From a bacterium (GTDB lineage Bacteria; Planctomycetota; Planctomycetia; Planctomycetales; Planctomycetaceae), in assembly GCA_016124895.1 (NCBI GenBank), contig WGMU01000014.1, positions 1 to 64,000 on the forward strand: a DNA stretch of 64,000 nt, given 5' to 3'. The notes under the pieces are model-generated. The model searched no databases and had not been told where the DNA came from. It saw only the letters and a list, made by a program, of their open reading frames with translations. Shown here piece after piece: positions 46,101 to 54,365 of the stretch. The translations under genes were made by a program, and so were the position numbers. Position 1 is the stretch's first letter; the number at the start of each line of letters is the position of its first letter.

Positions 46101-47861
46101 TCGAAAGAAACGTCTCGCGACGCAGCGGCGAGGGAGCGGACCGCTCGACTGGCAACGACGTTTGCGTTTCACCCGTCCGGTCAGACGCTGCTGGTCGAAC
46201 TGGCACAAGCTGCCGGGCGCGATGAGCAGTCCGCTGAAGCAGCTCTATGGTGGCAGGCGGTCAGCCGAACTGCGACCGAGCCGAAGCTTGTAGTGGAAGC
46301 TCAACTGCAGGCGGCTCTGCGTGAGTTTCCGCTGCTGACGGCCCGCGGTCGAGCCTGGCAGTTGTCGACGATTGAAAAGCGGATGACCGAGCACGGGCTG
46401 ACGTCGAACGCAACGCTGAGCAAGCTGCTGGAAGCGGTGGCGACTCTGCATCGCGAAGAAGTCGCTCGAACGCACCCAGCCAGGCAGGCTGGCGTGGGAG
46501 AGCCGCGTCCGCCGACGGTCTCGCTGCAGCGACTGGCGGGCAGTGAGTATGAATCGAAGGCGGTGTTCCTGACGAACGAATCCGGCGAGCCGGTCGCCGG
46601 ACAGCGTTTTCCATCCGTGTTTGTGTCACGCGATTTCGAAGAGAACCGACTGAATGTGAGGGACCGGGAGGACGATGGGCTCACGTGGAGCATTCAACTC
46701 GGCAGTGCGTATCCGCGAGGTGTCCAGCCAGTGGTGCGACGCGTCGGTTCGCTGCTGATCACACTGCTGGAAAACCGCCTGACAGGCCTGTCCGTACTGG
46801 ATCGACGGATCCTCTGGTCGCGACAACTGCCCGGCGAACCGTGGCGAGGACGAGGTCAGAATCCATTCCAGCAGGCCATGGCCAGTGGAGACGAGTGGCT
46901 CGCTCAGCTCGAACAGGACGAATCGATTGCTGTCAGCTCGGGTACGGGTGAATTCCTTTGCTGCCGCTCGGCTCGCCAGATTGTGGTGCTCGAAACACGA
47001 ACCGGCCGGTTGTGCTGGTCGCGTGACGGGCTGCTTGATTCGCAACGGGTGCGTGCCGATCGCGAAGCGGTTTACGTGCTCAACTCGCGAGGCAAATCAG
47101 TGGCTGGTTACCGGCTTGCCGACGGAAAACCGTTATCTGCGGAATTGCTGGCGCTTGATCGGCTGCCTGTGTTGCGACGCGACCAGTGGGGCTTCGTGAC
47201 GGCGGAGCTTGCTGGCGACGAGGTCATCGTGCAGCGTGTCGATTCGGGGCAGACCGTCTGGGAACGGCGTTTCCCGGCAGACTCCCGGTTCCGGCAGATT
47301 GGCGATACGGACCTCGCCGTGATGAAGTCGCGCGGTCACTTTGAAACACTCGATCTGCGAACCGGTGAAGTCTCCGACTTCCCAAGAATTCCTGCGGATC
47401 GCCGCGTCAGAAAAGATCGAGTCATCGTGCTGCCTGACAGTGAACGCTGGATTCTGCTGCTGCAGGGCGAACAGGTTGGGACGCCCGAGATCGGCGGTGT
47501 CCGGGGATTGAATGCGCAGGGAACGCTGGTTGGTTTTCAACGCGGCAATGCAACGGCGGAGCCGTGGTTTTACGACTCGGGCGAGTCTGGTCTGCCGCTC
47601 GACGAGTTCTCTCGAATGCCGTTTCTGATCCTGCTGCGCGAATCGGGCTCACCCCTGGTGCCACTCGCGAAAACGCGACACCTGACGCTGCTCGACCGCC
47701 GCACGGGACAACCGGTCCTCGATCCATCCGGCAAACAGATCGACGATCTGACCATGCCCGGCGGCGCCAGCCTGACGACCGTCAACGTTCCGGACGACGA
47801 GAGGTACATCGAACTCTGGTCCAGCACCGAACGTCTGCGTCTGTCCGTCCAGCAGCAGTAA
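43116..47861 (+). CDS. Very large exported PQQ/WD40-like propeller protein
   Basis: A 1581-residue protein with a signal peptide (SVRWLCLFVVVIELQAATLV). After an acidic linker (about 30-110) there is a helical segment (about 110-310), a first beta-propeller (about 350-820) with blades such as VRDVETGQLFWMAGQ, VLVCPTSAGWVIGVDSATGT and IVCLDLFTGRRLWELPRRD, a helical middle (about 830-1130, TPR-like, ELALARGNTDEARHVLQGRQ), and a second propeller (about 1190-1540; LLITLLENRLTGLSVLDRRI, QIVVLETRTGRLCWSRDG). The blade pattern is that of PQQ-binding-like repeats of BamB-type scaffolds. No catalytic residues are recognised. Export and size suggest a structural or adhesive periplasmic role, by inference. 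Confidence 0.85.
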   Translation: MTFRPLSVRWLCLFVVVIELQAATLVVAEPPVLRPSDGAPGEGGPFQVDQFAQQKKDISEQAEPAQRENASPADLPDHAEAAPSDDDDASGGVSIALDATDHLAPVDKAWQSAWQRAIQASRQRNWPRVVQQLVPIIGRPDGSPTEDAMIRLPDGTLRSAGLEAARLLLQLPMDVRAERGRELKAAGSAATEQAIRSGDLRELQRIAIHYAGTPVGEAAADQLIALLVDRGHFGLAAAWSTLLATSQSAVSETEHGKRRHELIEQVLARSEHHRPGHSKSDRGKSDTSMRQLARTLTPETPEALSEWLLVGGNARRHAVAVAGIPTLVRRWSAVSTSDPQLAGRIDRMIDDLTYDGRSSVPVGVPLFVNGQVALRTLRGIEVRDVETGQLFWMAGQRRSLEGLLSGTDSSDGEFSFDHFDDGGFAASELPVRFQASDPTGGALGQALYQNATYGFLSSDGERLFAISDDPVYSLGRTSIRNRKGREFSPEPGSASANQLEAFDLANGHLLWRLGGPATDEPATPPLSGWFFLGVPLVTDDGLFVIAQNSETIRLFCLDAATARVRWSQRIGWSDDRLDRDLNRRLWAALPALAHGVLVCPTSAGWVIGVDSATGTLLWGHRFSTRTPESGNGTPGLFLRNRGMLEVANRRVDSHWVAAPPVIAGTSVLLTPPETKDANDPSTGIIVCLDLFTGRRLWELPRRDANQLVAVTESLAILAGSRSIDALSLDGREAWQFKLPDEVAQIDGRVLASEDTLLVPTQSGDVFAVSVDDGKLRQRWSQSGRQRPPGSLYSYRGLLISVHPAEVSAYELQNTLEQKLQQSAAGDGSLQLTIQRAELALARGNTDEARHVLQGRQVGAVSEADRAAFDAAVLKTAGSIQTMGPDIALQFLEMTPQLSDSVDVAGQRALLQIQTLHRLQRRSEAFRELIRIAASPEYSHRQIPQPDAPRVEVSMLSWAQSKLSELWGDLNEDERQQVDSEIRRLLTPQILTVQSRSKETSRDAAARERTARLATTFAFHPSGQTLLVELAQAAGRDEQSAEAALWWQAVSRTATEPKLVVEAQLQAALREFPLLTARGRAWQLSTIEKRMTEHGLTSNATLSKLLEAVATLHREEVARTHPARQAGVGEPRPPTVSLQRLAGSEYESKAVFLTNESGEPVAGQRFPSVFVSRDFEENRLNVRDREDDGLTWSIQLGSAYPRGVQPVVRRVGSLLITLLENRLTGLSVLDRRILWSRQLPGEPWRGRGQNPFQQAMASGDEWLAQLEQDESIAVSSGTGEFLCCRSARQIVVLETRTGRLCWSRDGLLDSQRVRADREAVYVLNSRGKSVAGYRLADGKPLSAELLALDRLPVLRRDQWGFVTAELAGDEVIVQRVDSGQTVWERRFPADSRFRQIGDTDLAVMKSRGHFETLDLRTGEVSDFPRIPADRRVRKDRVIVLPDSERWILLLQGEQVGTPEIGGVRGLNAQGTLVGFQRGNATAEPWFYDSGESGLPLDEFSRMPFLILLRESGSPLVPLAKTRHLTLLDRRTGQPVLDPSGKQIDDLTMPGGASLTTVNVPDDERYIELWSSTERLRLSVQQQ

Positions 47862-47970
47862 TACCGTTTCGTTCAAACGAGACTGACGACAACCTTGCCG
47901 GCTGAAACCATCGGAAATCTCATCGCACTGTTTCTGACTTCGTGCGAGTCAAACACGGCGGTTGTTTCGA

Positions 47971-48906
47971 TCACGCTTCACAACGCTGGACCGGTTCTTC
48001 AAAGTCCTGCGGTTCGATCTGGATCGTCACGTGGTCGATGTTGCAACGCTCGTGAACCAGTTCGCGGAGCTGGCTCAGCAGTTCGCCGTACGGTCGCGAG
48101 CCGTCACTGACGACGTGGCACGAGACCGAATCCAGTCCACTGCTAATCGTCCAGACGTGCAGATCGTGAATCTCGATGACGCCCTCCGGTTCAGTCAGAG
48201 CGGCTTTCAGCTTCGCGACATCGACACTGGCCGGTGCTGTCTCCATCAGCACGCCGACAGCTTCCGCGAGCAGATGCCACGACGAGTAGAGAATCAGCAG
48301 TCCGATCACGACCGAGATCAGCGGGTCCGCCCAGAACCAGTCGAAAAAGTAGATCGCCAGACCGGACGAGATCGCGGCCACGCTGCCCAGCGCATCCGAG
48401 AGGACGTGCAGCCACGCACCGCGAACGTTGAGGTTCTCCTCACGACCACCATGCAGAATGAACAGCCCGGCAAGGTTCACCAGCAGACCGCCGATTGCGA
48501 TGCTCATCATCAGCCCGCCACGCACTTCCGGCGGTGACTGAAAACGCTCCCACGCTTCTTTGAAGATGAACAGCGACACGGCGACGAGTGTCGTGGCATT
48601 GATCAGTGCCGCCAGAATCTCGGCGCGATGAAAGCCGTACGTGCGCTGACTGCCCGACGGCTGCCGCGCCAGCCAGACAGCGAACGCACTGAGCCCCAGC
48701 GAGGCGACGTCGGAAAACATGTGCCCGGCGTCGGCCAGTAGCGCCAGCGAGTTACTGAGCAGACCACCGACGATCTCGGCGATCAAATACGCGCTGGCCA
48801 GCAGCAGCGTCAGCAGCAGTCGCTGTTGATTGCCGTTGCCGCGCGCGTGGCCGCCGGCTCCGTGCGCATGTGCGTGGTCATGGTGAGAGTGACTGTGTCC
48901 GGCCAT
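47971..48906 (-). CDS. Cation diffusion facilitator (CzcD/ZitB-like) metal exporter
   Basis: A 311-residue inner-membrane protein that exchanges Zn2+ or another divalent metal for protons. A His-rich N-terminus (MAGHSHSHHDHAHAHGAGGH) precedes six helices. Metal-site residues are visible in LALLADAGHMFSDVASLGLS (H-x3-D) and LHVLSDALGSVAAI (H-x3-D), the tetrahedral site of Zn transporters. The cytoplasmic C-terminal domain (IHDLHVWTISSG, HVTIQIEP) is also present. The site is typical of zinc members. The gene is convergent with the large propeller gene, which ends 109 bases away, and no terminator with a T run lies between them. Confidence 0.92.
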   Translation of the reverse strand: MAGHSHSHHDHAHAHGAGGHARGNGNQQRLLLTLLLASAYLIAEIVGGLLSNSLALLADAGHMFSDVASLGLSAFAVWLARQPSGSQRTYGFHRAEILAALINATTLVAVSLFIFKEAWERFQSPPEVRGGLMMSIAIGGLLVNLAGLFILHGGREENLNVRGAWLHVLSDALGSVAAISSGLAIYFFDWFWADPLISVVIGLLILYSSWHLLAEAVGVLMETAPASVDVAKLKAALTEPEGVIEIHDLHVWTISSGLDSVSCHVVSDGSRPYGELLSQLRELVHERCNIDHVTIQIEPQDFEEPVQRCEA

Positions 48907-48921
48907 ACGTGATTCCGTCTT

Positions 48922-49090
48922 AGGAATGCGTCAGAAACAACTTCCCGAGAATTCCAGGACATCCAGCTTGTCGTTGCAGCGCAAAGGCGCGAAGTCGCAA
49001 AGATTCGCGAAGGCTTTGCGTTCCTTTGAGTCTTCGCGTCTTTGCGCTGCAGTCAGCAGGAAAAAGGGAAGTTATTTCAGACACGTTCCT
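48922..49090. mobile_element. MITE-like element with 25-base terminal inverted repeats
   Basis: The ends 48922-48946 and 49066-49090 are inverted repeats that match at 21 of 25 positions (AGGAA-G-GTC-GAAA-AACTTCCC). Inside is a second inverted repeat, GCAGCGCAAAGGCGCGAAG (48976-48994) against 49032-49050, matching at 18 of 19. A TA lies at or beside each outer end, which is the target of mariner/IS630-type elements. The 169-base size, the lack of coding capacity and the position between two genes are typical of a non-autonomous miniature element. Confidence 0.65.
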
Positions 49091-49101
49091 TAACGTCCTG
49101 G

Positions 49102-51051
49102 TTAATCCGCCATTGCAGCAATTTCGGACGCAGTCAGCGCACGGTCAATGGCAGGCCCGGCGGATCGAGTATCGCCATCGCGTCGCGTGACGCCGATCTC
49201 GTCGAAGTACTCGCACAACGGCACCGCGTGCTTGCGCGTCACTCCCCAGGCGTCGCGAAGCTGCGCCATCGTAACCGGGCCGAATTCGCTGATGGCATCC
49301 TTCGTTTTCAGCCGGGCTGCTTCGAGCGCCTGCGGCGTCAGATACAGCCCGTCGGCCACGCGCAGCAGCAATCCGTCCTCGACGGCCAGATTCAAAAGCT
49401 GTTCGGCATCGCCGACTTTTAAACCGGCATCGGCCGCCAGCTCTTTCGACAGCGGCGGCGCGAGCTGTCCGACGGCGATCCGGTCAAGCATCGCGTCGCG
49501 TGCCTTGCGCTGGGCCTTCGTGAGCTGAACCTGCAGGTCTGCCGGCCCGAGATTCTCGCCAATGCGCACGAGCTGTCTGTCCGTGACCAAGTGCTCGATC
49601 ACGCCTTCGAGCAGTCCGGAGGCGGCAATCTCCCGGCACGCGGTCAGCAGCGTCGGCTTCGGCAGCGACCGTCGCGGTTGATGTCGCAGCACTTCATTGC
49701 GGATTGTTCGCAGTACGGACTTCGCGAGCGCGGCCAGCCGGCACTGATGAATCTCGAATCGCCGTTCACCGGAGCCGACCGCCACAATCTTGCCGGACGA
49801 ACGCAGGTCGCTGAGTAATCGCTGCAGCTCGTCTGGCATCACGCCGATCGAACTGGCAAGACTGAGGTCGCTTCCGTCGATCGAATCCCGCTGAGTGAGT
49901 CGCACTGCGAGTCGTTCCGCCGGCGAATCACTCTGCAGCGCCGTGCCGAGCGCCACGATATCGCGCACACGCAGCGTGTCCGGAATGGCTGGATCGAGAA
50001 CCCGACCACCGCCAATCGTCACGGCGGGCGATGTGCGACGCAGAATGAAATGCTGACCCCAGGCCGCGACAACCGGCTCCGCAAGTCTCAGTTCGGCAAT
50101 GCCGCGCTGCCCCGCCTCAAGCCGACGGCCTTTCAGGATGATACGGGCTGAGACCTCCCGCGTGCCCAGATGCAGACTGACTTCGATGCGGTCCTTGAGT
50201 ACCAGTGGCGAACTGCTCAACACGCGCAGGTCGACCAGCAGTCGACTCGTCGGCTTCAGGTATCCGGGCGTTGCCAGTTCGCAGCCGCGCGAAACCTCGT
50301 CCTGTTTCAGCCCGGCCAGATTGATCGCCGTACGCTGCCGACTGCCGGCTTCTTCAGACTTTTCTCCATGATGCTGGACGCTGCGGATGCGCACCTCACG
50401 ACCTGAGGGCCACAGTTCCAGTGTGCCTCCGACGTGGACTTCACCACTGAGCACCGACCCGGTCACAACGGTTCCGTGTCCGGTAATTGAGAACACTCGA
50501 TCGATCGCCATCCGGAAGACCGGCAGCGTTTGCGGCAACTCGATCTGCGTACAGAGTTCGGCAATTGCGGTTCTCAGTTCGTCGATGCCGGATCCTGTTT
50601 CCGACGAGACAGGTACGATGCGGCAACCTTCGAGAAACGTCCCGGACACACAGTCTTCAATATCGAGCTGCGCGAGTGCGACCATTTCCGGATCGACGAG
50701 GTCCGTCTTTGTCAGTGCGACCAGACCGGAGCGTATCCCCAGCAGGTCCATGATTTCCAGATGCTCGCGGGTCTGCGGCATCACGCCGTCATCAGCCGCA
50801 ACAACCAGCAGCGCGAGATTGATGCCCGTCGCTCCGGCGACCATGTTGCGAACAAACTTCTCGTGACCGGGCACGTCAACAACACCAAACCGAAACCCGC
50901 CCGCATCAAAGTGGGCGAAACCGAGATCGATCGAAATGCCGCGTGCCTTCTCCTCTGGCAGTCGATCTGTATCAACACCCGTTAGACGCCCGACGAGCCG
51001 CGTCTTGCCGTGATCAATATGCCCAGCGGTTCCAATGAGGATCGGCGTCAC
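49102..51051 (-). CDS. selB: Selenocysteine-specific elongation factor SelB
   Basis: SelB delivers selenocysteyl-tRNA to the ribosome at UGA codons marked by a SECIS hairpin. The 649-residue product has the GTPase motifs G1 GHIDHGKT (10-17), RGISIDLGFAHF, G3 DVPGHEKF and G4 TKTD. These are followed by EF-Tu-like domains 2 and 3 (FRMAIDRVFSITGHGTVVTG; RGIAELRLAEPVVA) and the C-terminal winged helices that bind SECIS (FGPVTMAQLRDAWGVTRKHA and CEYFDEIGVTRRDGD). The GHIDHGKT-R-L opening and the winged-helix tail set it apart from EF-Tu. Its ATG overlaps the stop of the upstream NHL gene by two bases, so the two are translationally coupled. selA, selC and selD are not in this window. Confidence 0.93.
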   Translation of the reverse strand: MTPILIGTAGHIDHGKTRLVGRLTGVDTDRLPEEKARGISIDLGFAHFDAGGFRFGVVDVPGHEKFVRNMVAGATGINLALLVVAADDGVMPQTREHLEIMDLLGIRSGLVALTKTDLVDPEMVALAQLDIEDCVSGTFLEGCRIVPVSSETGSGIDELRTAIAELCTQIELPQTLPVFRMAIDRVFSITGHGTVVTGSVLSGEVHVGGTLELWPSGREVRIRSVQHHGEKSEEAGSRQRTAINLAGLKQDEVSRGCELATPGYLKPTSRLLVDLRVLSSSPLVLKDRIEVSLHLGTREVSARIILKGRRLEAGQRGIAELRLAEPVVAAWGQHFILRRTSPAVTIGGGRVLDPAIPDTLRVRDIVALGTALQSDSPAERLAVRLTQRDSIDGSDLSLASSIGVMPDELQRLLSDLRSSGKIVAVGSGERRFEIHQCRLAALAKSVLRTIRNEVLRHQPRRSLPKPTLLTACREIAASGLLEGVIEHLVTDRQLVRIGENLGPADLQVQLTKAQRKARDAMLDRIAVGQLAPPLSKELAADAGLKVGDAEQLLNLAVEDGLLLRVADGLYLTPQALEAARLKTKDAISEFGPVTMAQLRDAWGVTRKHAVPLCEYFDEIGVTRRDGDTRSAGPAIDRALTASEIAAMAD

Positions 51052-53171
51052 TGCGGCAGGTCGGTCTTCAGGCGGATGACTGACTCGCCGGTTTCCGCCG
51101 CTTTGATTGGCAGCGTCCAGCGAGCCGTATGGATCTTGCAGAGCCCGCCCGTTCCGCCGCGGCAGTACGAGTACGTCACTGCGAGATTGAACGTCGCGGC
51201 ACCAGGCTTACCAGTCAGCCTGATGGGAATCCGAGCGACATTGTCTGTAACCGTCGCCTTCTGACTGCTCGATAATGATTCGACTGCAACGATTGGCTGC
51301 TCGCCATCGACGGTCAGCTTTGCCCGGACCGGAGCGAGATCGTTCAGCTTGTAGCTTTCCGGAATCAGCAGTGTCACCTCGACAATCACCTCTTTGCCGA
51401 CGGCAACCGCCTGCTCTGGAACCTCGATCATCGTTTTCTTTGAATCAGCACTGACGGCCGATTCTGACTCGCCCGCCGGTTTCGGCGGCGTCAGACCGTT
51501 GACCACGAACTCGCGTGCCTGCTTTGTTTCAAGGTTGTACTCAACAATGCGGCTGTTGTTGGTGTCGGCCACGAACAGTCTTTTTCCAGCGATTGCCATA
51601 CCGGCTGGCTCGCGGAGTTCAACCGGGTCAAGTCCCGACCCCGGTTTCCCGTTACCGAGCAGGGTCTCCGTCTGGCCCGTCTTCAGATCGACCGTTTTGA
51701 TTTTGTGGTTGTATGCGTCGGCGACGAACAGCGTCTGGCCGTCGAGCAGTACTCCCAGCGGATGCTGCAACCGGGCGTTGTATCCAAGCCCGTCCACATC
51801 TCCGAACGTGAACAGAGACCGGCCGTTCGGCAGATCATGCGAACCAACCAGCGTCATCACTTTGCCTCGAGGTGCCAGCGAGACAACTCGAACGGCTGAC
51901 CCCTCGCTGTCGGCGACGTACAGGAACTTTCCGTCGTTGACGATTCCCGATGGTTGAGCAAACGCCGCAGTGCCGAACGTTCCGTCGAGAATGTCTTCCC
52001 GTCCGGAACCTGCGTAGACACGGATCGAGCCGCTGCCGAGCCGATGCGCCCAGATCTGATGCGGGCCGGCCATCGCGACATAGAGCGTGTCATCGGCAAA
52101 CGTCAGGTCCCACGGACTGTTGAGCGGAGAGGTTTTGAGCCGCCCACCCGTCGCGTTAAATCGCCCCTGCTCTCCAGTGCCGGCCAGCGTACTGACCGTT
52201 CGGGCCTTCAGATCGACTTCCCGCAATAGATGATTTTCCGTGTCCGCAACGAACAGTGTGTCGCCGGACAGAGCCATCCCCTGCGGATGATCGAACTGGG
52301 CTTCGGCATACGATCCGTCTTTCGCACCGATGCGCCCGCTGCCGATCACGTCGATCAGATTTCCATCCAGCGACGAGATCACGATCCGGTTGTGATTACT
52401 GTCTGAGATGAACAGTCGACCGTTCACCGGATCGGCGAGCAGCTTACCGGGGTATCGCAGTGGACCGTCCGGCACTCGATCACGTTCGAGATCAAAACGC
52501 ACCGGGGTCGTATCCAGCGTGCCTTTGGCTTTGTGCCACGCGATCAGACGCGAAATGACGTTGTCCAGCAGTTCGCGATGCCCTTCCCCCGAAACGTAGC
52601 CGCAGAAGTTGCCCTCGGGATCGATCAGCACGATGGTCGGCCAGGACTGTGCGCCAAACTTCCGCCAGAGAACCATATCCGAGTCGTTGATGACAGGGTG
52701 CTCGATCTCGTACCGCACGATGGCCTGGCGGATTTCCTCTGTATCTTTTTCGTTATCGAACTTCGCCGAATGGCAGCCGATCACAACCAGTTCGTTCGGG
52801 TACTTCTGCTCCAGATACTTCAGGTCCGGCAGGATGTGCATGCAGTTGATGCAGCAGTATGTCCAGAAGTCGATGACAACAACCTTCCCGCGCAAATCTT
52901 TCAGCGTGATATCGCCAGATGTGTTGAGCCACCCGTGACCACCGTCAAGTTCCGGCGCGGGAAAACGCTTCGGAAATGGATTCTCAATCCGTCGGCCGTT
53001 TTCGCCGATGGCAACGTTTGGGTCAGCAGGCGGCTTTGCCGGTCCGTCTGTCTGTGCAGCCGCGGCCGGGTCTTCAGGTTTCTCCCCGACCGTATCGTCC
53101 TGGGCACGAACGTCGCAGGTCAGCACGGAAAGCAGCAGCAGAAAGATCACGCGAGCAGAACAGCCACCCAT
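51048..53171 (-). CDS. NHLRC2-like thioredoxin/NHL-repeat protein
   Basis: A 707-residue exported protein. After a signal peptide (VIFLLLLSVLTCDVRA) and an acidic linker comes a thioredoxin-like domain with DFWTYCCINCMHILPDL, the C-C-I-N-C motif (Cys106, Cys107, Cys110) that also marks animal NHLRC2, and ENDSD-like and SWPTIVLIDPEGN strands. A six-bladed NHL propeller follows (about 230-590; NGRLFISDSNHNRIVISSLD, MALSGDTLFVADTENHLLRE, MAIAGKRLFVADTNNSRIVE). The C-terminus (about 600-707) is a beta domain with a Cys pair (CRGGTGGLCKIHTARWTLPI). A periplasmic thiol redox role is likely. It overlaps selB, which suggests joint expression. The ATG at 53171 fits the signal peptide better than one at 53261. 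Confidence 0.88.
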   Translation of the reverse strand: MGGCSARVIFLLLLSVLTCDVRAQDDTVGEKPEDPAAAAQTDGPAKPPADPNVAIGENGRRIENPFPKRFPAPELDGGHGWLNTSGDITLKDLRGKVVVIDFWTYCCINCMHILPDLKYLEQKYPNELVVIGCHSAKFDNEKDTEEIRQAIVRYEIEHPVINDSDMVLWRKFGAQSWPTIVLIDPEGNFCGYVSGEGHRELLDNVISRLIAWHKAKGTLDTTPVRFDLERDRVPDGPLRYPGKLLADPVNGRLFISDSNHNRIVISSLDGNLIDVIGSGRIGAKDGSYAEAQFDHPQGMALSGDTLFVADTENHLLREVDLKARTVSTLAGTGEQGRFNATGGRLKTSPLNSPWDLTFADDTLYVAMAGPHQIWAHRLGSGSIRVYAGSGREDILDGTFGTAAFAQPSGIVNDGKFLYVADSEGSAVRVVSLAPRGKVMTLVGSHDLPNGRSLFTFGDVDGLGYNARLQHPLGVLLDGQTLFVADAYNHKIKTVDLKTGQTETLLGNGKPGSGLDPVELREPAGMAIAGKRLFVADTNNSRIVEYNLETKQAREFVVNGLTPPKPAGESESAVSADSKKTMIEVPEQAVAVGKEVIVEVTLLIPESYKLNDLAPVRAKLTVDGEQPIVAVESLSSSQKATVTDNVARIPIRLTGKPGAATFNLAVTYSYCRGGTGGLCKIHTARWTLPIKAAETGESVIRLKTDLPQ

Positions 53172-53401
53172 TGAGATCGCTGCTGGTCGCGTCAGATGTG
53201 TGCCGAAATCGGTAATCCCGTTTTCAATGATCTGGCAGGCAGCACAGAGAAAGCGATACATGCGAAACGCTCCGGAATACGAATGAATCGAGCGGCAAGC
53301 CGTAACGGATTCGGATCGTAAAAGACGCCGGGCGTTGCATCAAACTTTGTGAAGGGATCGGCGGCGACCAGCCTGCGGCAACCTGCAACTCTGCAAGGCC
53401 A

Positions 53402-53740
53402 TTAGAGCCCGAACAGCCAGCCCACGGGATCGATTTCCTGAGTACCCTGCGAACCAACCCTCAACCAGCCAAACGGGTCGAATGGTTCGAGCGGGAGCGT
53501 CGGATTGCAGCACGATCCACATGCGTCGCCGCAACCGCTGCCGGGCGAGACGACTTCTGGCGGAGACCACACCGGCCCCGAACCTCCGGGGCCGACGAAG
53601 ACCGGATCCCCGGGCAGCAGCGGCAGAGAGACGGATTTGTACTGAAGGCCGAGTTTCGGTACGCGGATCGGATAAGCGCAGCCACTCAGCCCGAACATCG
53701 CGATGAGCACAGCGGCGGATTTCGCCGGACGCCAATACAC
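53402..53740 (-). CDS. Small cysteine-containing lipoprotein
   Basis: A 112-residue protein whose start YWRPAKSAAVLIAMFGLSGC has a short basic n-region, a hydrophobic core and an L-S-G-C lipobox, so it is a candidate lipoprotein with the Cys lipidated. The mature part is rich in Pro and Gly and has a Cys cluster (GSGCGDACGSCC) followed by NPTLPLEPFDPFGWL and a repeated D-P-x-GWL motif. The start is the GTG at 53740, preceded by GGGAG at 8 bases; an ATG at 53806 would add 22 residues before the signal. The gene is divergent from the YTV cell-wall gene, so a wall or outer-membrane role is likely but unproven. No homologue is recognised. Confidence 0.6.
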   Translation of the reverse strand: MYWRPAKSAAVLIAMFGLSGCAYPIRVPKLGLQYKSVSLPLLPGDPVFVGPGGSGPVWSPPEVVSPGSGCGDACGSCCNPTLPLEPFDPFGWLRVGSQGTQEIDPVGWLFGL

Positions 53741-54365
53741 AGCCTGGACTCCCTGATCGTTACCGGAAGAAACGGCGCCTGTCGGCTGGCCAGCCGCGTT
53801 GCGCATCTGCCGGTTGAATCGGATGCCACGGAAACCCGCTTGATACCGCGTCCATCGCTCACAACGGTTCCACGGATTGTGCGTCTGAATTTGTCGCCTG
53901 ATTGAAATGCAACGCTCGCGGCAGTTCCGTGAAATGTTCTGTCTGACGGGATCAGTCTGAATGCGAAAGCTGTCCCGTCGCACAGATCGAATCGGTTTAA
54001 CCAGTTGTGCCGCCGAGTGCTGATTGCGGCGATGGGACGGATTGTTCGGCGGCTCGTCAAAGCTTCGCTCAGTCACCCAGTCAGCGTGACCGGTACAATC
54101 AGGCGTGCTCGAACCGGCGCGGGACTTCATTGGCTTTCTGGCCTGAGCGGGTTTTGCAACCTGCATCAGTGCGAGTCAATAATGAGCGTGGCAGTGGAAA
54201 CGCCGGTTGAGGAACTGCGCGAGACTCTGCCTGCTGTAGCGGATTCGCCGGCAACCGAAGGACCACGCCGACTCGCCAGGATGGCAGCCCGTCTGCGACG
54301 CACCGAACTGACATCCCGTGAGCAACCCTGCAACTTCAGAGCGTGAAACTTCGGAGACACCAGCC
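53741..54365. promoter_or_regulatory. 625-base divergent spacer before the YTV gene
   Basis: The region between the lipoprotein and YTV genes should contain both promoters; no clear boxes are visible. The plus strand holds a 54-codon frame at 54182-54346 just before the YTV gene (listed separately). An ORF of 254 codons spanning the lipoprotein gene is open only by chance upstream of 53806, judging from its Arg- and Ser-rich, feature-poor translation. Confidence 0.4.
54182..54346 (+). CDS. Possible 54-residue small protein upstream of YTV gene
   Basis: The frame starts with ATG, encodes MSVAVETPVEELRETLPAVA and a basic C-terminal half (RRLARMAARLRRTEL), and ends 20 bases before the YTV start. 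Codon use looks similar to the neighbouring genes and the acidic/basic split is protein-like, but no good RBS is present. It may be a small co-transcribed gene or chance. Confidence 0.35.
   Translation: MSVAVETPVEELRETLPAVADSPATEGPRRLARMAARLRRTELTSREQPCNFRA

Noticed and set aside
53741-54166. N-terminal extension of the lipoprotein frame
   Set aside because: The extra residues are Arg/Ser/Gln-rich and would bury the signal peptide and lipobox inside the protein.
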